Assembly (NCBI GenBank): GCA_002297965.1
Contig: DBLF01000048.1
Coordinates: 43,965 to 49,983 of the forward strand
Length of the DNA stretch: 6,019 nucleotides
Reading direction: 5' to 3'
Origin: Candidatus Segatella papionis
GTDB lineage: Bacteria; Bacteroidota; Bacteroidia; Bacteroidales; Bacteroidaceae
The first letter of the stretch is position 1. Each line of letters opens with the position of its first letter. This document shows positions 1 through 5,383 of the stretch, piece by piece. The position numbers and the translations under genes are program-made. The notes under the pieces were generated by a model. That model was not told where the DNA came from. It did not search any database and saw only the letters and a list, made by a program, of their open reading frames with translations.

Positions 1-1119
1 CCAAGCGGTGGTAGCGTTCCAGCCCTTGCGCTCGCCGTTGTACTCGAAGTCGCCGTTCTGCAGCAACTCGGCAGAGAGGCCTCCGTCGGCAGCACGGCTG
101 ATGTCCTCGAAGAAGATTCCGATGAGCTTGTCGCTGATGCGATGGCTCTTCTCGGGATGGATGAGAAGCTGGGTCTGCAACTCGCCCACGGTGCCAGGGT
201 CGGGCGGCAGGATGTCGGCAAACTGGGAGTCGTCGGCCGACTTCTCCTTCAATTTTTCGTTGGTCTCCTTCACGTAAGCCTGAAGCTCCGCCTCGTCGTG
301 TGGCAGCTGTCGGCTGTTTTCCTTGTTTTCCTCGGCCAGCGCCTTGTACCAGGAGCGAATGTAGTCCAGATGGATGGCAGGAATCTCGAAGTCGTTACCC
401 TCCATCAGCTTTCCCCCGATGGTGGCGGTGTCTCTCTGCCAGAGTATCTCGTCGGCCGTGGCCTCCAGGGAGTCCTCGGCGAAGGTGCGGAAGTCCTTGT
501 CGGCGTGAACGTATCGCTTGCCCTTCGCCGTCTTCAGGTAGATGTCGAAGGTACCGTCGTCCATCTGGTAGGCAGCCACGTCGCTGATGTCCTTCTCCTT
601 CATGATAGGATAGTCTTGCGGACGCCAGTTGACGAGGTCCTCGCTATAAGCCACGGCAAACTGTGGCGAGGTTTTGTTCACGCTCCAGAGAGCTCTCCAG
701 GTGCCGTCGTTCGCCTTGACCACGAAGGGCTTGAACATCTTCTTCTCCTGTCCCCAGGGTCCGAAGTCGGACGAGCAGAGCTGCCCCACATCCACCCATC
801 GGTCGTCGGCGGTGAGGTAAGCCAGGTGCAGCCCCTGGTTGGGAGCTGGCGAATAAACGAAGATTTGGCAGGTGGAGTCCTTGCCCTGGATGGTGTAGGC
901 TGGCTCGTCCGAGTCGAGGGCTGCTACTGCTGGAGTCTTGACTTTCGCGGAGGTCTTGACTTTCGCGGAGGTCTTGACTTTCGCGGAGGTCTTGACTTTC
1001 GTGACGGTTGCACCTGCGGCGGCGGTCTTGTCTGCTGCGGCGGTCTCGCCTACAGCTGCAGCAGCTTGCGTCAAGGCGAGCAGGGCTGCCGAAAAGAGAA
1101 GATATTTGGTTTTCATCAT
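1..1119 (-). CDS. Secreted GH51 alpha-L-arabinofuranosidase, N-terminal part (cut by window edge)
   Basis: Open minus-strand frame of 373 codons that runs off the left edge, so the C-terminus is missing. It starts MMKTKYLLFSAALLALTQAAAA, a typical Sec signal peptide (residues 1 to about 22) with probable cleavage after AAA. Next comes a low-complexity linker with a six-residue repeat (AKVKTS, about residues 40-62). Residues ~67-230 resemble a GH43-like beta-propeller fragment (WRALWSVN, FAVAYSEDLVNWRP). Residues 334-361 carry the start of the GH51 arabinofuranosidase module: GIFFEDIS, AADGGLSAELLQN, GDFEYN. Glu338 in FFED lines up, from memory of the family, with a conserved substrate-binding Glu; both catalytic Glu lie outside the window. 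Family role: releases terminal arabinofuranose from arabinan or arabinoxylan, probably in the periplasm or at the cell surface. There is no Shine-Dalgarno sequence; a second ATG follows the first directly. No SusC/SusD partner is visible. The family call is firm; exact substrate is unknown. Confidence 0.85.
   Translation of the reverse strand, partial: MMKTKYLLFSAALLALTQAAAAVGETAAADKTAAAGATVTKVKTSAKVKTSAKVKTSAKVKTPAVAALDSDEPAYTIQGKDSTCQIFVYSPAPNQGLHLAYLTADDRWVDVGQLCSSDFGPWGQEKKMFKPFVVKANDGTWRALWSVNKTSPQFAVAYSEDLVNWRPQDYPIMKEKDISDVAAYQMDDGTFDIYLKTAKGKRYVHADKDFRTFAEDSLEATADEILWQRDTATIGGKLMEGNDFEIPAIHLDYIRSWYKALAEENKENSRQLPHDEAELQAYVKETNEKLKEKSADDSQFADILPPDPGTVGELQTQLLIHPEKSHRISDKLIGIFFEDISRAADGGLSAELLQNGDFEYNGERKGWNATTAW
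935..1001 (-). repeat. 18-bp in-frame tandem repeat in the GH51 linker
   Basis: The 18-bp unit (plus strand gtcttgactttcgcggag) occurs at 935-952, 953-970 and 971-988, followed by 13 bp of a fourth copy to 1001. The copies are identical. On the minus strand they encode VKTSAK repeated, a Lys/Ala/Thr/Ser linker between the signal peptide and the propeller-like domain. Because the period is a multiple of three, copy-number change would alter only linker length. Confidence 0.9.
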
Positions 1120-1288
1120 CGTAAAATATTGCGTTAATTGTTTTGTTATATAATTATTTTATTTCATTGCATTTTCACAAATTGTACGAACGCACCCATA
1201 TTATTTCGTATAATGGTCTTTGAAATTGTTTTGCAATACGTTTTATCGTAAATTTGTTGATGGAATTTCTCCTTGAAAGAAGCAACCC
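1120..1288. other. AT-rich upstream region of the GH51 gene
   Basis: About 170 bp of AT-rich DNA between the folD terminator and the GH51 start. It must hold the GH51 promoter, but I find no exact TAnnTTTG. The nearest is TACAATTTG on the minus strand (about 1176-1184), which has one extra base and no TTTG upstream at the right distance. A short inverted repeat ATTAT-5-ATAAT lies near 1199-1213. No gene is seen. Confidence 0.35.
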
Positions 1289-1330
1289 TTAAAAAAGCAA
1301 GGGCAGGATGCTTCCCAGCAGCCTGCCCTT
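1289..1330 (-). terminator. Intrinsic terminator downstream of folD
   Basis: Read on the minus strand: a 9-bp stem AAGGGCAGG/CCTGCCCTT (1322-1330 with 1299-1307), one C/T mismatch, four more pairs (TGCT/AGCA) and a GGGA tetraloop (1313-1316), followed by GC and a run of six T (1296-1291). It lies 85 bp past the folD stop codon and has no T-run on the plus strand, so it works in one direction and separates folD from the GH51 gene. Confidence 0.88.
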
Positions 1331-1414
1331 CAAATCAAATTAGAGAGTTATAAAAATCAAGTATGCAAAACACATACTCATAGTAAATGATTCTATTTTC
1401 TCGGGGCGCTACTT

Positions 1415-2293
1415 TTATTGATAGTACTCCTTCTTGCCCGCAGCAAGCGTATTCTTCATGAGCGAGCAGATGGTCATCGGTCCCACGCCGCCTGGCACTG
1501 GGGTGATGAAGGAGCATTTCTCAGCCACCTCGGAGAACTTCACGTCGCCATTGAGACGGAAGCCGCTCTTCTTCGATGCGTCTGGCACTCGGGTGGTGCC
1601 CACGTCGATGACCACGGCACCCGGCTTCACCATGTCGGCTGTCACGAAGTCTGGACGGCCGATGGCGGCGATGATGATGTCCGCCTCGCGGCACTCCTCC
1701 TTCAGGTTCTTGGAGTGCGAGTGGCACACGGTGACGGTGGCGTCTCCATACTGCTTCTGCATCATCAGCTGCGCCATAGGCTTGCCCACGATGTTGGAGC
1801 GACCCAGGATGACGCATTTCTTGCCGCTGGTCTCGATGTTGTAATGCTGCAAGAGGGTGAGGATTCCGAGCGGTGTGGCCGAGATGAAGCTAGGCATTCC
1901 GAGCGCCATTCTGCCCACGTTGACCGGGTGGAAACCGTCCACGTCCTTGCGATAGTCTATCGCCATGGTGATTTTCTGCTCGTCGATGTGCTTAGGCAGG
2001 GGGAGCTGTACGATGAATCCATCCACGTCCTCGTCGCGGTTGAGCTTATCCACGCACTTCAGGAGTTCCTCCTCGGTTACGTCTTCCTCATAGCGGATGA
2101 GGGTGGATTTGAACCCGCACTTCTCGCACGCCAAGACCTTGTTTTTCACGTAGGTCTCGCTGCCTCCGTCGTGTCCCACGAGCACTGCCACCAAATGTGG
2201 CTGCTTGCCGCCCTTGGCGATGATTTCCTTCACCTCCTGGGCTATCTGTTCCTTGATGGCGGCTGCTGTCGCCTTTCCGTCGATTAACTGCAT
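1415..2293 (-). CDS. folD: FolD, methylenetetrahydrofolate dehydrogenase/cyclohydrolase
   Basis: The 292-residue product is full length for the family. It catalyses the NADP-linked oxidation of 5,10-methylene-THF to methenyl-THF and its hydrolysis to 10-formyl-THF in the cytoplasm, feeding purine and formyl-Met synthesis. Family signatures are all present: SETYVKNK at 45-52 (Tyr48 and Lys52 match the catalytic Tyr and Lys), VQLPLP at 95-100, DVDGFHPVNVGR at 117-128 (Asp119 matches the conserved active-site Asp), the Rossmann segment GRSNIVGKP at 164-172, and PVPGGVGPMT at 265-274. The start is supported by MQLIDGK, the usual N-terminus, with AAGGAAAG 6 bp upstream as a weak ribosome site. It lies 96 bp downstream of ffh on the same strand with no visible promoter between them, so co-transcription is likely. 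The GAACCC-rich antisense frame is a shadow. Confidence 0.97.
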   Translation of the reverse strand: MQLIDGKATAAAIKEQIAQEVKEIIAKGGKQPHLVAVLVGHDGGSETYVKNKVLACEKCGFKSTLIRYEEDVTEEELLKCVDKLNRDEDVDGFIVQLPLPKHIDEQKITMAIDYRKDVDGFHPVNVGRMALGMPSFISATPLGILTLLQHYNIETSGKKCVILGRSNIVGKPMAQLMMQKQYGDATVTVCHSHSKNLKEECREADIIIAAIGRPDFVTADMVKPGAVVIDVGTTRVPDASKKSGFRLNGDVKFSEVAEKCSFITPVPGGVGPMTICSLMKNTLAAGKKEYYQ

Positions 2294-2355
2294 ATTCTTT
2301 CCTTATAAATTAACAAAGCACGAGACTTTCACTTCGTCCGTCGAGAACGTTGTTT

Positions 2356-2383
2356 CATCACTCTTCGTACTTCACTCTTCACT
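2356..2383. repeat. Four heptamers in the ffh-folD spacer
   Basis: Plus strand catcact, cttcgta, cttcact, cttcact: four imperfect 7-bp units just after the ffh stop codon (minus strand AGTGAAG-like). Low-complexity AGTGAAG runs are, to my recollection, common between genes in Bacteroidales. No function is evident and no terminator is seen here. Confidence 0.55.
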
Positions 2384-2389
2384 TTCAGA

Positions 2390-3742
2390 TTACATTCCCG
2401 GCATCTTAGGCATTCCAGGCATTCCCTTCATGCGTGCCATCATGCTGGCCATCTTGTTGCCAGTCATCATCTGCATCATCTTGCGGGTCTGGTCGAACTG
2501 CTTGATGAGCTTGTTCACCTCCTGGATGTTGGTGCCCGAGCCCTTGGCGATGCGCTGGCGGCGGGATGTGTTGAGGATTCCAGGGTTGGAGCGCTCCTTA
2601 GGAGTCATGCTCTGGATGATGGCCTCGATTCCCTTGAAGGCGTCCTCTGGGATGTCAACGTCGCGGATGGCCTTGCCCACGCCAGGAATCATGGCTGCGA
2701 GGTCCTTGATGTTACCCATCTTCTTGATTTGCTGAATCTGGGCATAGAAGTCGTTGAAGTCGAACTGGTTCTTTCTGATCTTCTTCTCCAGCTTCTTCGC
2801 CTCCTCCAGGTCGAACTGCTCCTGCGCACGCTCCACGAGCGAAACGACGTCGCCCATTCCGAGGATTCGGTCGGCCATACGGGCTGGGTGGAACACGTCG
2901 ATGGCCTCCATCTTCTCGCCTGTACCGATAAACTTGATAGGCTTGGTTACCACGGTGCGGATGCTGAGGGCTGCACCACCACGGGTGTCGCCGTCGAGCT
3001 TGGTGAGTACCACGCCATTGAAGTCGAGGCGGTCGTTAAACTCCTTGGCGGTGTTCACCGCGTCCTGACCAGTCATGGAGTCCACCACGAAGAGGGTCTC
3101 GTCTGGGTGGAGATGGTTCTTGAGGTTGCTGATTTCCTGCATCATCTGCTCATCGACGGCGAGACGACCGGCTGTATCGACGATGACCACGTCGTTGCCA
3201 TTGGTCTTCGCCTGCTGGATGGCGTGGTCGGCAATGCTGAGCACATCCTTGTTATCTGGCTCGCTATACACTGGTACGCCTATCTGCTCGCCCACCACGT
3301 GGAGCTGCTGGATAGCGGCAGGACGGTAAACGTCGCACGCCACGAGCAATGGTTTCTTGCCCTTCTTGGTCTTGAGCATATTGGCGAGCTTGCCGCTGAA
3401 GGTGGTCTTACCCGAGCCCTGCAAACCGCTCATGAGGATGATGGCTGGGTGTCCCTCCAATTTCAGTGGGGCTTCCTCGCCTCCCATCAGCTCAGCCAGC
3501 TCGTCGTGAACCAATTTCACCATCAGCTGCCCTGGCTTCACGGCTGTGAGCACGTTCATGCCGAGTGCCTTCTCCTTCACCTTGTTGGTGAATTCCTTGG
3601 CCACCTTGTAGTTCACATCGGCGTCGAGGAGTGCACGGCGCACATCCTTCAAAGTTTCAGCCACATTGATTTCGGTAATCTTACCCTCACCCTTCAAGAT
3701 TTTGAAGGAGCGTTCTAGTCTATCTGATAAATTCTCAAACAT
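2390..3742 (-). CDS. ffh: Ffh, signal recognition particle GTPase (SRP54)
   Basis: The 450-residue product has the normal Ffh length. It binds 4.5S RNA and signal sequences on nascent chains and docks with FtsY to deliver ribosomes to SecYEG. Domain order is N (about 1-90), G (about 98-295) and M (about 325-430). GTPase motifs: G1 GLQGSGKTT 106-114, G2 DVYRPAAIQQL 137-147, G3 DTAGR 189-193, G4 TKLDGDTRGG 247-256, GTGEK 273-277. The M domain has the RNA-binding RRQRIAKGSG at 394-403 and ends in a methionine-rich tail (MMQMM, MARMKGMPGMPKMPGM) as expected for signal-sequence binding. The MFENLSDRLE start is canonical. A consensus promoter lies 100 bp upstream, giving a leader of about 90 nt. 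The leader has no Shine-Dalgarno but has a short repeat (ATAGACAA/ATAGACAATG) directly before the start. Neither ftsY nor the 4.5S RNA gene is in this window. Confidence 0.98.
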   Translation of the reverse strand: MFENLSDRLERSFKILKGEGKITEINVAETLKDVRRALLDADVNYKVAKEFTNKVKEKALGMNVLTAVKPGQLMVKLVHDELAELMGGEEAPLKLEGHPAIILMSGLQGSGKTTFSGKLANMLKTKKGKKPLLVACDVYRPAAIQQLHVVGEQIGVPVYSEPDNKDVLSIADHAIQQAKTNGNDVVIVDTAGRLAVDEQMMQEISNLKNHLHPDETLFVVDSMTGQDAVNTAKEFNDRLDFNGVVLTKLDGDTRGGAALSIRTVVTKPIKFIGTGEKMEAIDVFHPARMADRILGMGDVVSLVERAQEQFDLEEAKKLEKKIRKNQFDFNDFYAQIQQIKKMGNIKDLAAMIPGVGKAIRDVDIPEDAFKGIEAIIQSMTPKERSNPGILNTSRRQRIAKGSGTNIQEVNKLIKQFDQTRKMMQMMTGNKMASMMARMKGMPGMPKMPGM

Positions 3743-3796
3743 TGTCTATTTTGTCTATTCCTTTTCGTTTTTACTTTTTCGATTTACTTTCCTTTG

Positions 3797-3835
3797 TTTC
3801 CGACTTTGTCGTTTTCTTTCCGACTTTATCGTTTT
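3797..3835. repeat. Direct repeat at the start of the ffh leader
   Basis: Two 19-bp copies with a 20-bp period and one mismatch: tttccgactttgtcgtttt at 3797-3815 and tttccgactttatcgtttt at 3817-3835. On the minus strand the first contains the small inverted repeat CGAC-AAA-GTCG. The array begins at the predicted transcription start, so it would form the first ~40 nt of the ffh mRNA. Confidence 0.85.
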
Positions 3836-3840
3836 GGGTA

Positions 3841-3871
3841 CAAAGGTACTAACTTTTTCTGAAATCACAAA
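3841..3871 (-). promoter_or_regulatory. Bacteroidota-type promoter of ffh (-folD)
   Basis: On the minus strand TTTG (3871-3868), exactly 19 bp, then TACCTTTG (3848-3841), a perfect fit to the Bacteroidota -33 TTTG / -7 TAnnTTTG consensus. Transcription would begin near 3833-3837, about 90-95 nt before the ffh ATG. No other promoter is seen before folD. Confidence 0.85.
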
Positions 3872-3924
3872 CTTTTAGGGCTGTTTTTTCTGTTTTTGCT
3901 CCTAAGGGAGAGCCATCCTATGGT

Positions 3925-4054
3925 TTTTCGCCCTGCCCCAGCCTTGTTTTCGCCCTGTCTGCATTCATTTTCTTCGCCCAACGCCATTCATTTTCTTCGC
4001 CCACCGCCATTCATTTTCTTCGCCCACCGCCATTCATTTTCTTCGCCCCACCGC
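3925..4054. repeat. 23-bp tandem array upstream of ffh
   Basis: Four near-identical units at 3962-3984, 3985-4007, 4008-4030 and 4031-4054; the two inner copies are identical, the first has one change and the last one extra C. Each carries cattcattttcttcgccc. Two decayed copies extend it left: the motif ttcgccc recurs with its cgccc at 3929, 3951, 3975, 3998, 4021 and 4044 (spacings 22-24 bp). There are no spacers, so this is not CRISPR. The period is not a multiple of three, which argues against coding. Confidence 0.92.
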
Positions 4055-4073
4055 CATCGTCGAAATTCGGGTG

Positions 4074-4081
4074 CAAAGATA
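4074..4081 (-). promoter_or_regulatory. Candidate -7 element TATCTTTG with no gene directly downstream
   Basis: Minus-strand TATCTTTGCACCC matches the TAnnTTTG element and its frequent downstream context in Bacteroidota. The -33 region is poor: only GTTTA about 17 bp upstream. It lies just after the stop codon of the 4118-4963 gene. A transcript from it would start near 4066, run straight through the 23-bp array and continue toward ffh. It could be a distal ffh promoter, the promoter of a small RNA, or a relic. Confidence 0.45.
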
Positions 4082-4117
4082 CCACCAGCAGAATGCGGTA
4101 AACGATTTTAGGGGCGA

Positions 4118-4963
4118 TTATTTTTCTGATTCCTCCGCTTTTTCGTTGTTTTTAACACTTAGAGCCGATTTCTCAGAAGATTCCGCTGCATTGGGGGTCG
4201 ATTTGCTTTCCGATTCTTTCGCATCCAGAGTGGACTTTTCCTCATTTCCGTCAGTCTTTCCATCGAACTCCCGGTCAGCCTTTCCTTCAGCCTTTCCATC
4301 GAACTTTCCGTCAGCCTTTCCGTCAGCCTTTCCATCAGCCTTTCCGTCAGCCTTTCCATCGAACTCCCGGTCAGCCTTTCCGTCAGCCTTTCCGCTGATG
4401 TCGAAAGGATTCTTCAGCTCGTAAGTCTTGCCCGTGGCTTGCTCGTAGGCGGAGACGATGGGATCCTTCTTGTCCATCTGCTTGAAGATTTTCTGCGCCT
4501 GCTCCTTGTGCTTGCGGTCTCGCCTGCCCTGCTTGTCCATCCATCCGAAAGCATCGAAGCCGATGCCGCCTGGCGATGTGGGCAGGGAGTTCACCTTGTC
4601 CTGTATCTGCTGCTCCATCTGCTCCACGTGCTCCTGGTTCTTACCCCACACGGTCACCTCGCCTATCTGCTTCGCCTCGGGCAGGAGGAACACCGTGTCG
4701 GGCAACTCCTTGTAGCGGATGGTGGCCTTCACGAAGCCCGGCTTGGAGACGGTGGCGGAGTCAAACTGGTAGCGCATGGTCCAGTAGCCACGGTAGTCGG
4801 TGCGCGCCCAATGGTTGTTGTTGGTGTGGATGAGCGCCTCGCGCAGGGGCACATGGTCTTCGGCAGAGGCGATGACGCAGGTCTTCTGGGCAAAGACCTC
4901 CTGCCACGAAAGCAGGAGCATCGCCAAGAACGCCCATGATAATATTCTATTCTTTTGTTTCAT
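4118..4963 (-). CDS. Exported protein with carboxypeptidase-regulatory-like domain and GKAD-repeat tail
   Basis: 281 residues from the start I prefer, MKQKNRILSWAFLAMLLLSW, a clear Sec signal peptide with likely cleavage after VFA (residue 25) and no lipobox. A longer frame begins at 5110, but its extra 49 codons are the 25-bp repeat array and lie across the likely promoter, so I reject that start. Residues ~29-107 fit the beta-sandwich carboxypeptidase-regulatory-like domain found at the front of TonB-dependent receptors and in many small Bacteroidota envelope proteins (VPLREALIHT, ARTDYRGYW, VSKPGF, DTVFLLPEAKQIGEVTVWG). Residues ~108-190 are charged and probably helical (RRDRKHKEQAQKIFKQMDKKDPIVSAYEQATGK). 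Residues ~191-239 are tetrapeptide repeats, and the end is Glu/Lys/Ser-rich and probably disordered. Periplasmic or surface location is inferred; no function is known to me. No enzyme motif is visible. Confidence 0.85.
   Translation of the reverse strand: MKQKNRILSWAFLAMLLLSWQEVFAQKTCVIASAEDHVPLREALIHTNNNHWARTDYRGYWTMRYQFDSATVSKPGFVKATIRYKELPDTVFLLPEAKQIGEVTVWGKNQEHVEQMEQQIQDKVNSLPTSPGGIGFDAFGWMDKQGRRDRKHKEQAQKIFKQMDKKDPIVSAYEQATGKTYELKNPFDISGKADGKADREFDGKADGKADGKADGKADGKFDGKAEGKADREFDGKTDGNEEKSTLDAKESESKSTPNAAESSEKSALSVKNNEKAEESEK
4249..4392 (-). repeat. 12-bp in-frame array coding the GKAD tail
   Basis: Twelve consecutive 12-bp units, mostly plus-strand cgtcagcctttc or catcagcctttc with variants catcgaactttc and catcgaactccc/ggtcagcctttc. 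They encode GKAD, GKFD, REFD, GKAE or GKTD. The pair of units at 4261-4284 recurs exactly at 4357-4380, so larger blocks have also been duplicated. The period keeps the frame, so tail length can vary without disrupting the gene. Confidence 0.92.
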
Positions 4964-4980
4964 ACTTACATTACGTTTAC

Positions 4981-5075
4981 ACGGTTCGAACGTTTTCTGA
5001 TTTGCACGGTTCGAGCGTTTTCTAATTTGCACGGTTCGAGCGTTTTCTAATTTGCACGGTTCGAACGTTTTCTGA
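4981..5075. repeat. Four 25-bp direct repeats in the leader of the exported-protein gene
   Basis: Units at 4981-5005, 5006-5030, 5031-5055 and a 20-bp part at 5056-5075, with no spacers. Outer copies carry acggttcgaacgttttctga, inner copies acggttcgagcgttttctaa, an A-B-B-A order in which two linked bases distinguish the types. The outer type holds the palindrome GTTCGAAC. The array begins within about 10 bp of the TACTTTTG element and ends 18 bp before the ATG at 4963. Confidence 0.92.
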
Positions 5076-5077
5076 GG

Positions 5078-5085
5078 CAAAAGTA
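5078..5085 (-). promoter_or_regulatory. Probable -7 element TACTTTTG for the 4118-4963 gene
   Basis: Exact TAnnTTTG match on the minus strand, 115 bp upstream of the preferred ATG. I find no TTTG at the expected distance upstream, so the -33 half is weak or missing. The predicted start near 5068-5072 would put the whole 25-bp array into the 5' untranslated region. Confidence 0.55.
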
Positions 5086-5139
5086 AGAATAAAAACTCAG
5101 ACCTCGGCATTTTGCCACTAACTTTAAAGTCATTTAAAA

Positions 5140-5191
5140 TATTTTAGCCATTTGATTTTGGGAGGATAAAGTATTTTAGCCATTTGATTTT
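5140..5191. repeat. Two copies of a 20-bp repeat, 32 bp apart
   Basis: Exact copies of tattttagccatttgatttt at 5140-5159 and 5172-5191, both preceded by AAA. They lie in the divergent region and could be a paired binding site or a slippage duplication. Confidence 0.85.
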
Positions 5192-5235
5192 TTTGAACAT
5201 ACACAGACACTCTCCCACCACCACAAACAAAGCGT

Positions 5236-5265
5236 GTCATTTGTGTCAAAGTCATTTGTGTCAAA
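5236..5265. repeat. Tandem 15-bp duplication
   Basis: Exact adjacent copies of gtcatttgtgtcaaa at 5236-5250 and 5251-5265. They are AT-rich and not coding, in the upstream region of the 5384 gene. Confidence 0.85.
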
Positions 5266-5310
5266 ATGAATTTTCGATTTTTCAAAAACGAAAAAAAAAA
5301 TTAATGCGAA

Positions 5311-5364
5311 CTGTACGGTTGAAATAACTCTCGCAGATTCCGCAGAGAATATTCAATCGTACAG
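5311..5364. repeat. 54-bp imperfect inverted repeat before the 5384 gene
   Basis: Arms ctgtacggttgaa (5311-5323) and ttcaatcgtacag (5352-5364) pair over 13 positions with one G-U on the plus strand. The inner segment pairs again as CTCT-(C)-GC with GC-AGAG around a 7-nt loop. It ends 20 nt before the ATG at 5384, so it could be a leader hairpin. On the minus strand it is followed, after 10 nt, by a run of ten T, which is too far for a classic terminator. It may also be a dispersed miniature repeat. Confidence 0.7.
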
Positions 5365-5383
5365 CTAGAATAAATGTTTATGA

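Larger units (their letters stand above)
3743..4117. other. Gene-free interval between ffh and the exported-protein gene
   Basis: 375 bp with no convincing gene. It holds, from ffh outward, the repeated ffh leader, the ffh promoter, the 23-bp array and the isolated TATCTTTG element. I see no clear intrinsic terminator for the 4118-4963 gene; the small inverted repeat near 3900-3911 (CTCC-CTTA-GGAG on the minus strand) has only four pairs and is followed by A, not T. Confidence 0.6.
4964..5383. other. Gene-free, repeat-rich divergent region
   Basis: 420 bp between two genes transcribed away from each other. It holds the 25-bp array and TACTTTTG element for the minus-strand gene, then AT-rich DNA with a spaced 20-bp repeat, a tandem 15-bp repeat, a run of ten A (5291-5300) and a 54-bp hairpin before the plus-strand gene. 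I find no exact TAnnTTTG on the plus strand here, so the promoter of the 5384 gene is not identified. Confidence 0.6.

Noticed and set aside
142..1137. 331-residue plus-strand frame opposite the GH51 gene
   Set aside because: The minus strand has a signal peptide and clear GH51 motifs; the plus frame shows Val/Leu/Gly-rich shadow composition and only reads the 18-bp repeat as LDFRGG.
1176..1184. TACAATTTG as the GH51 promoter
   Set aside because: It has three rather than two bases between TA and TTTG and no TTTG at the expected upstream spacing.
1418..2287. 289-residue plus-strand frame opposite folD
   Set aside because: FolD is complete and motif-perfect on the minus strand; the antisense product is His/Leu/Val-rich and matches nothing.
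2729..3718. 329-residue plus-strand frame opposite ffh
   Set aside because: It is a shadow of the conserved ffh reading frame, with the same His/Leu/Val/Glu-rich antisense composition.
3896..4111. 71-residue plus-strand frame over the 23-bp array
   Set aside because: It is made of non-triplet repeats giving Phe/Pro/His-rich text in changing frames, with no start context or family resemblance.
4159..4359. 66-residue minus-strand frame (MERLTERL repeats) within the 12-bp array
   Set aside because: It is a shifted reading of the GKAD-coding repeat; the other frame continues from a signal peptide and folded domain.
3962..5075. CRISPR arrays at the 23-bp and 25-bp repeats
   Set aside because: Units are head-to-tail with no unique spacers, and there are no cas genes.
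4964..5110. N-terminal 49-codon extension of the exported protein
   Set aside because: It translates the 25-bp repeats, spans the likely promoter and would bury the signal peptide inside the protein.
5291..5364. Minus-strand intrinsic terminator formed by the 54-bp hairpin and the run of ten T
   Set aside because: The T-run starts 10 nt after the stem, too far for a standard terminator, and no minus-strand gene ends there.
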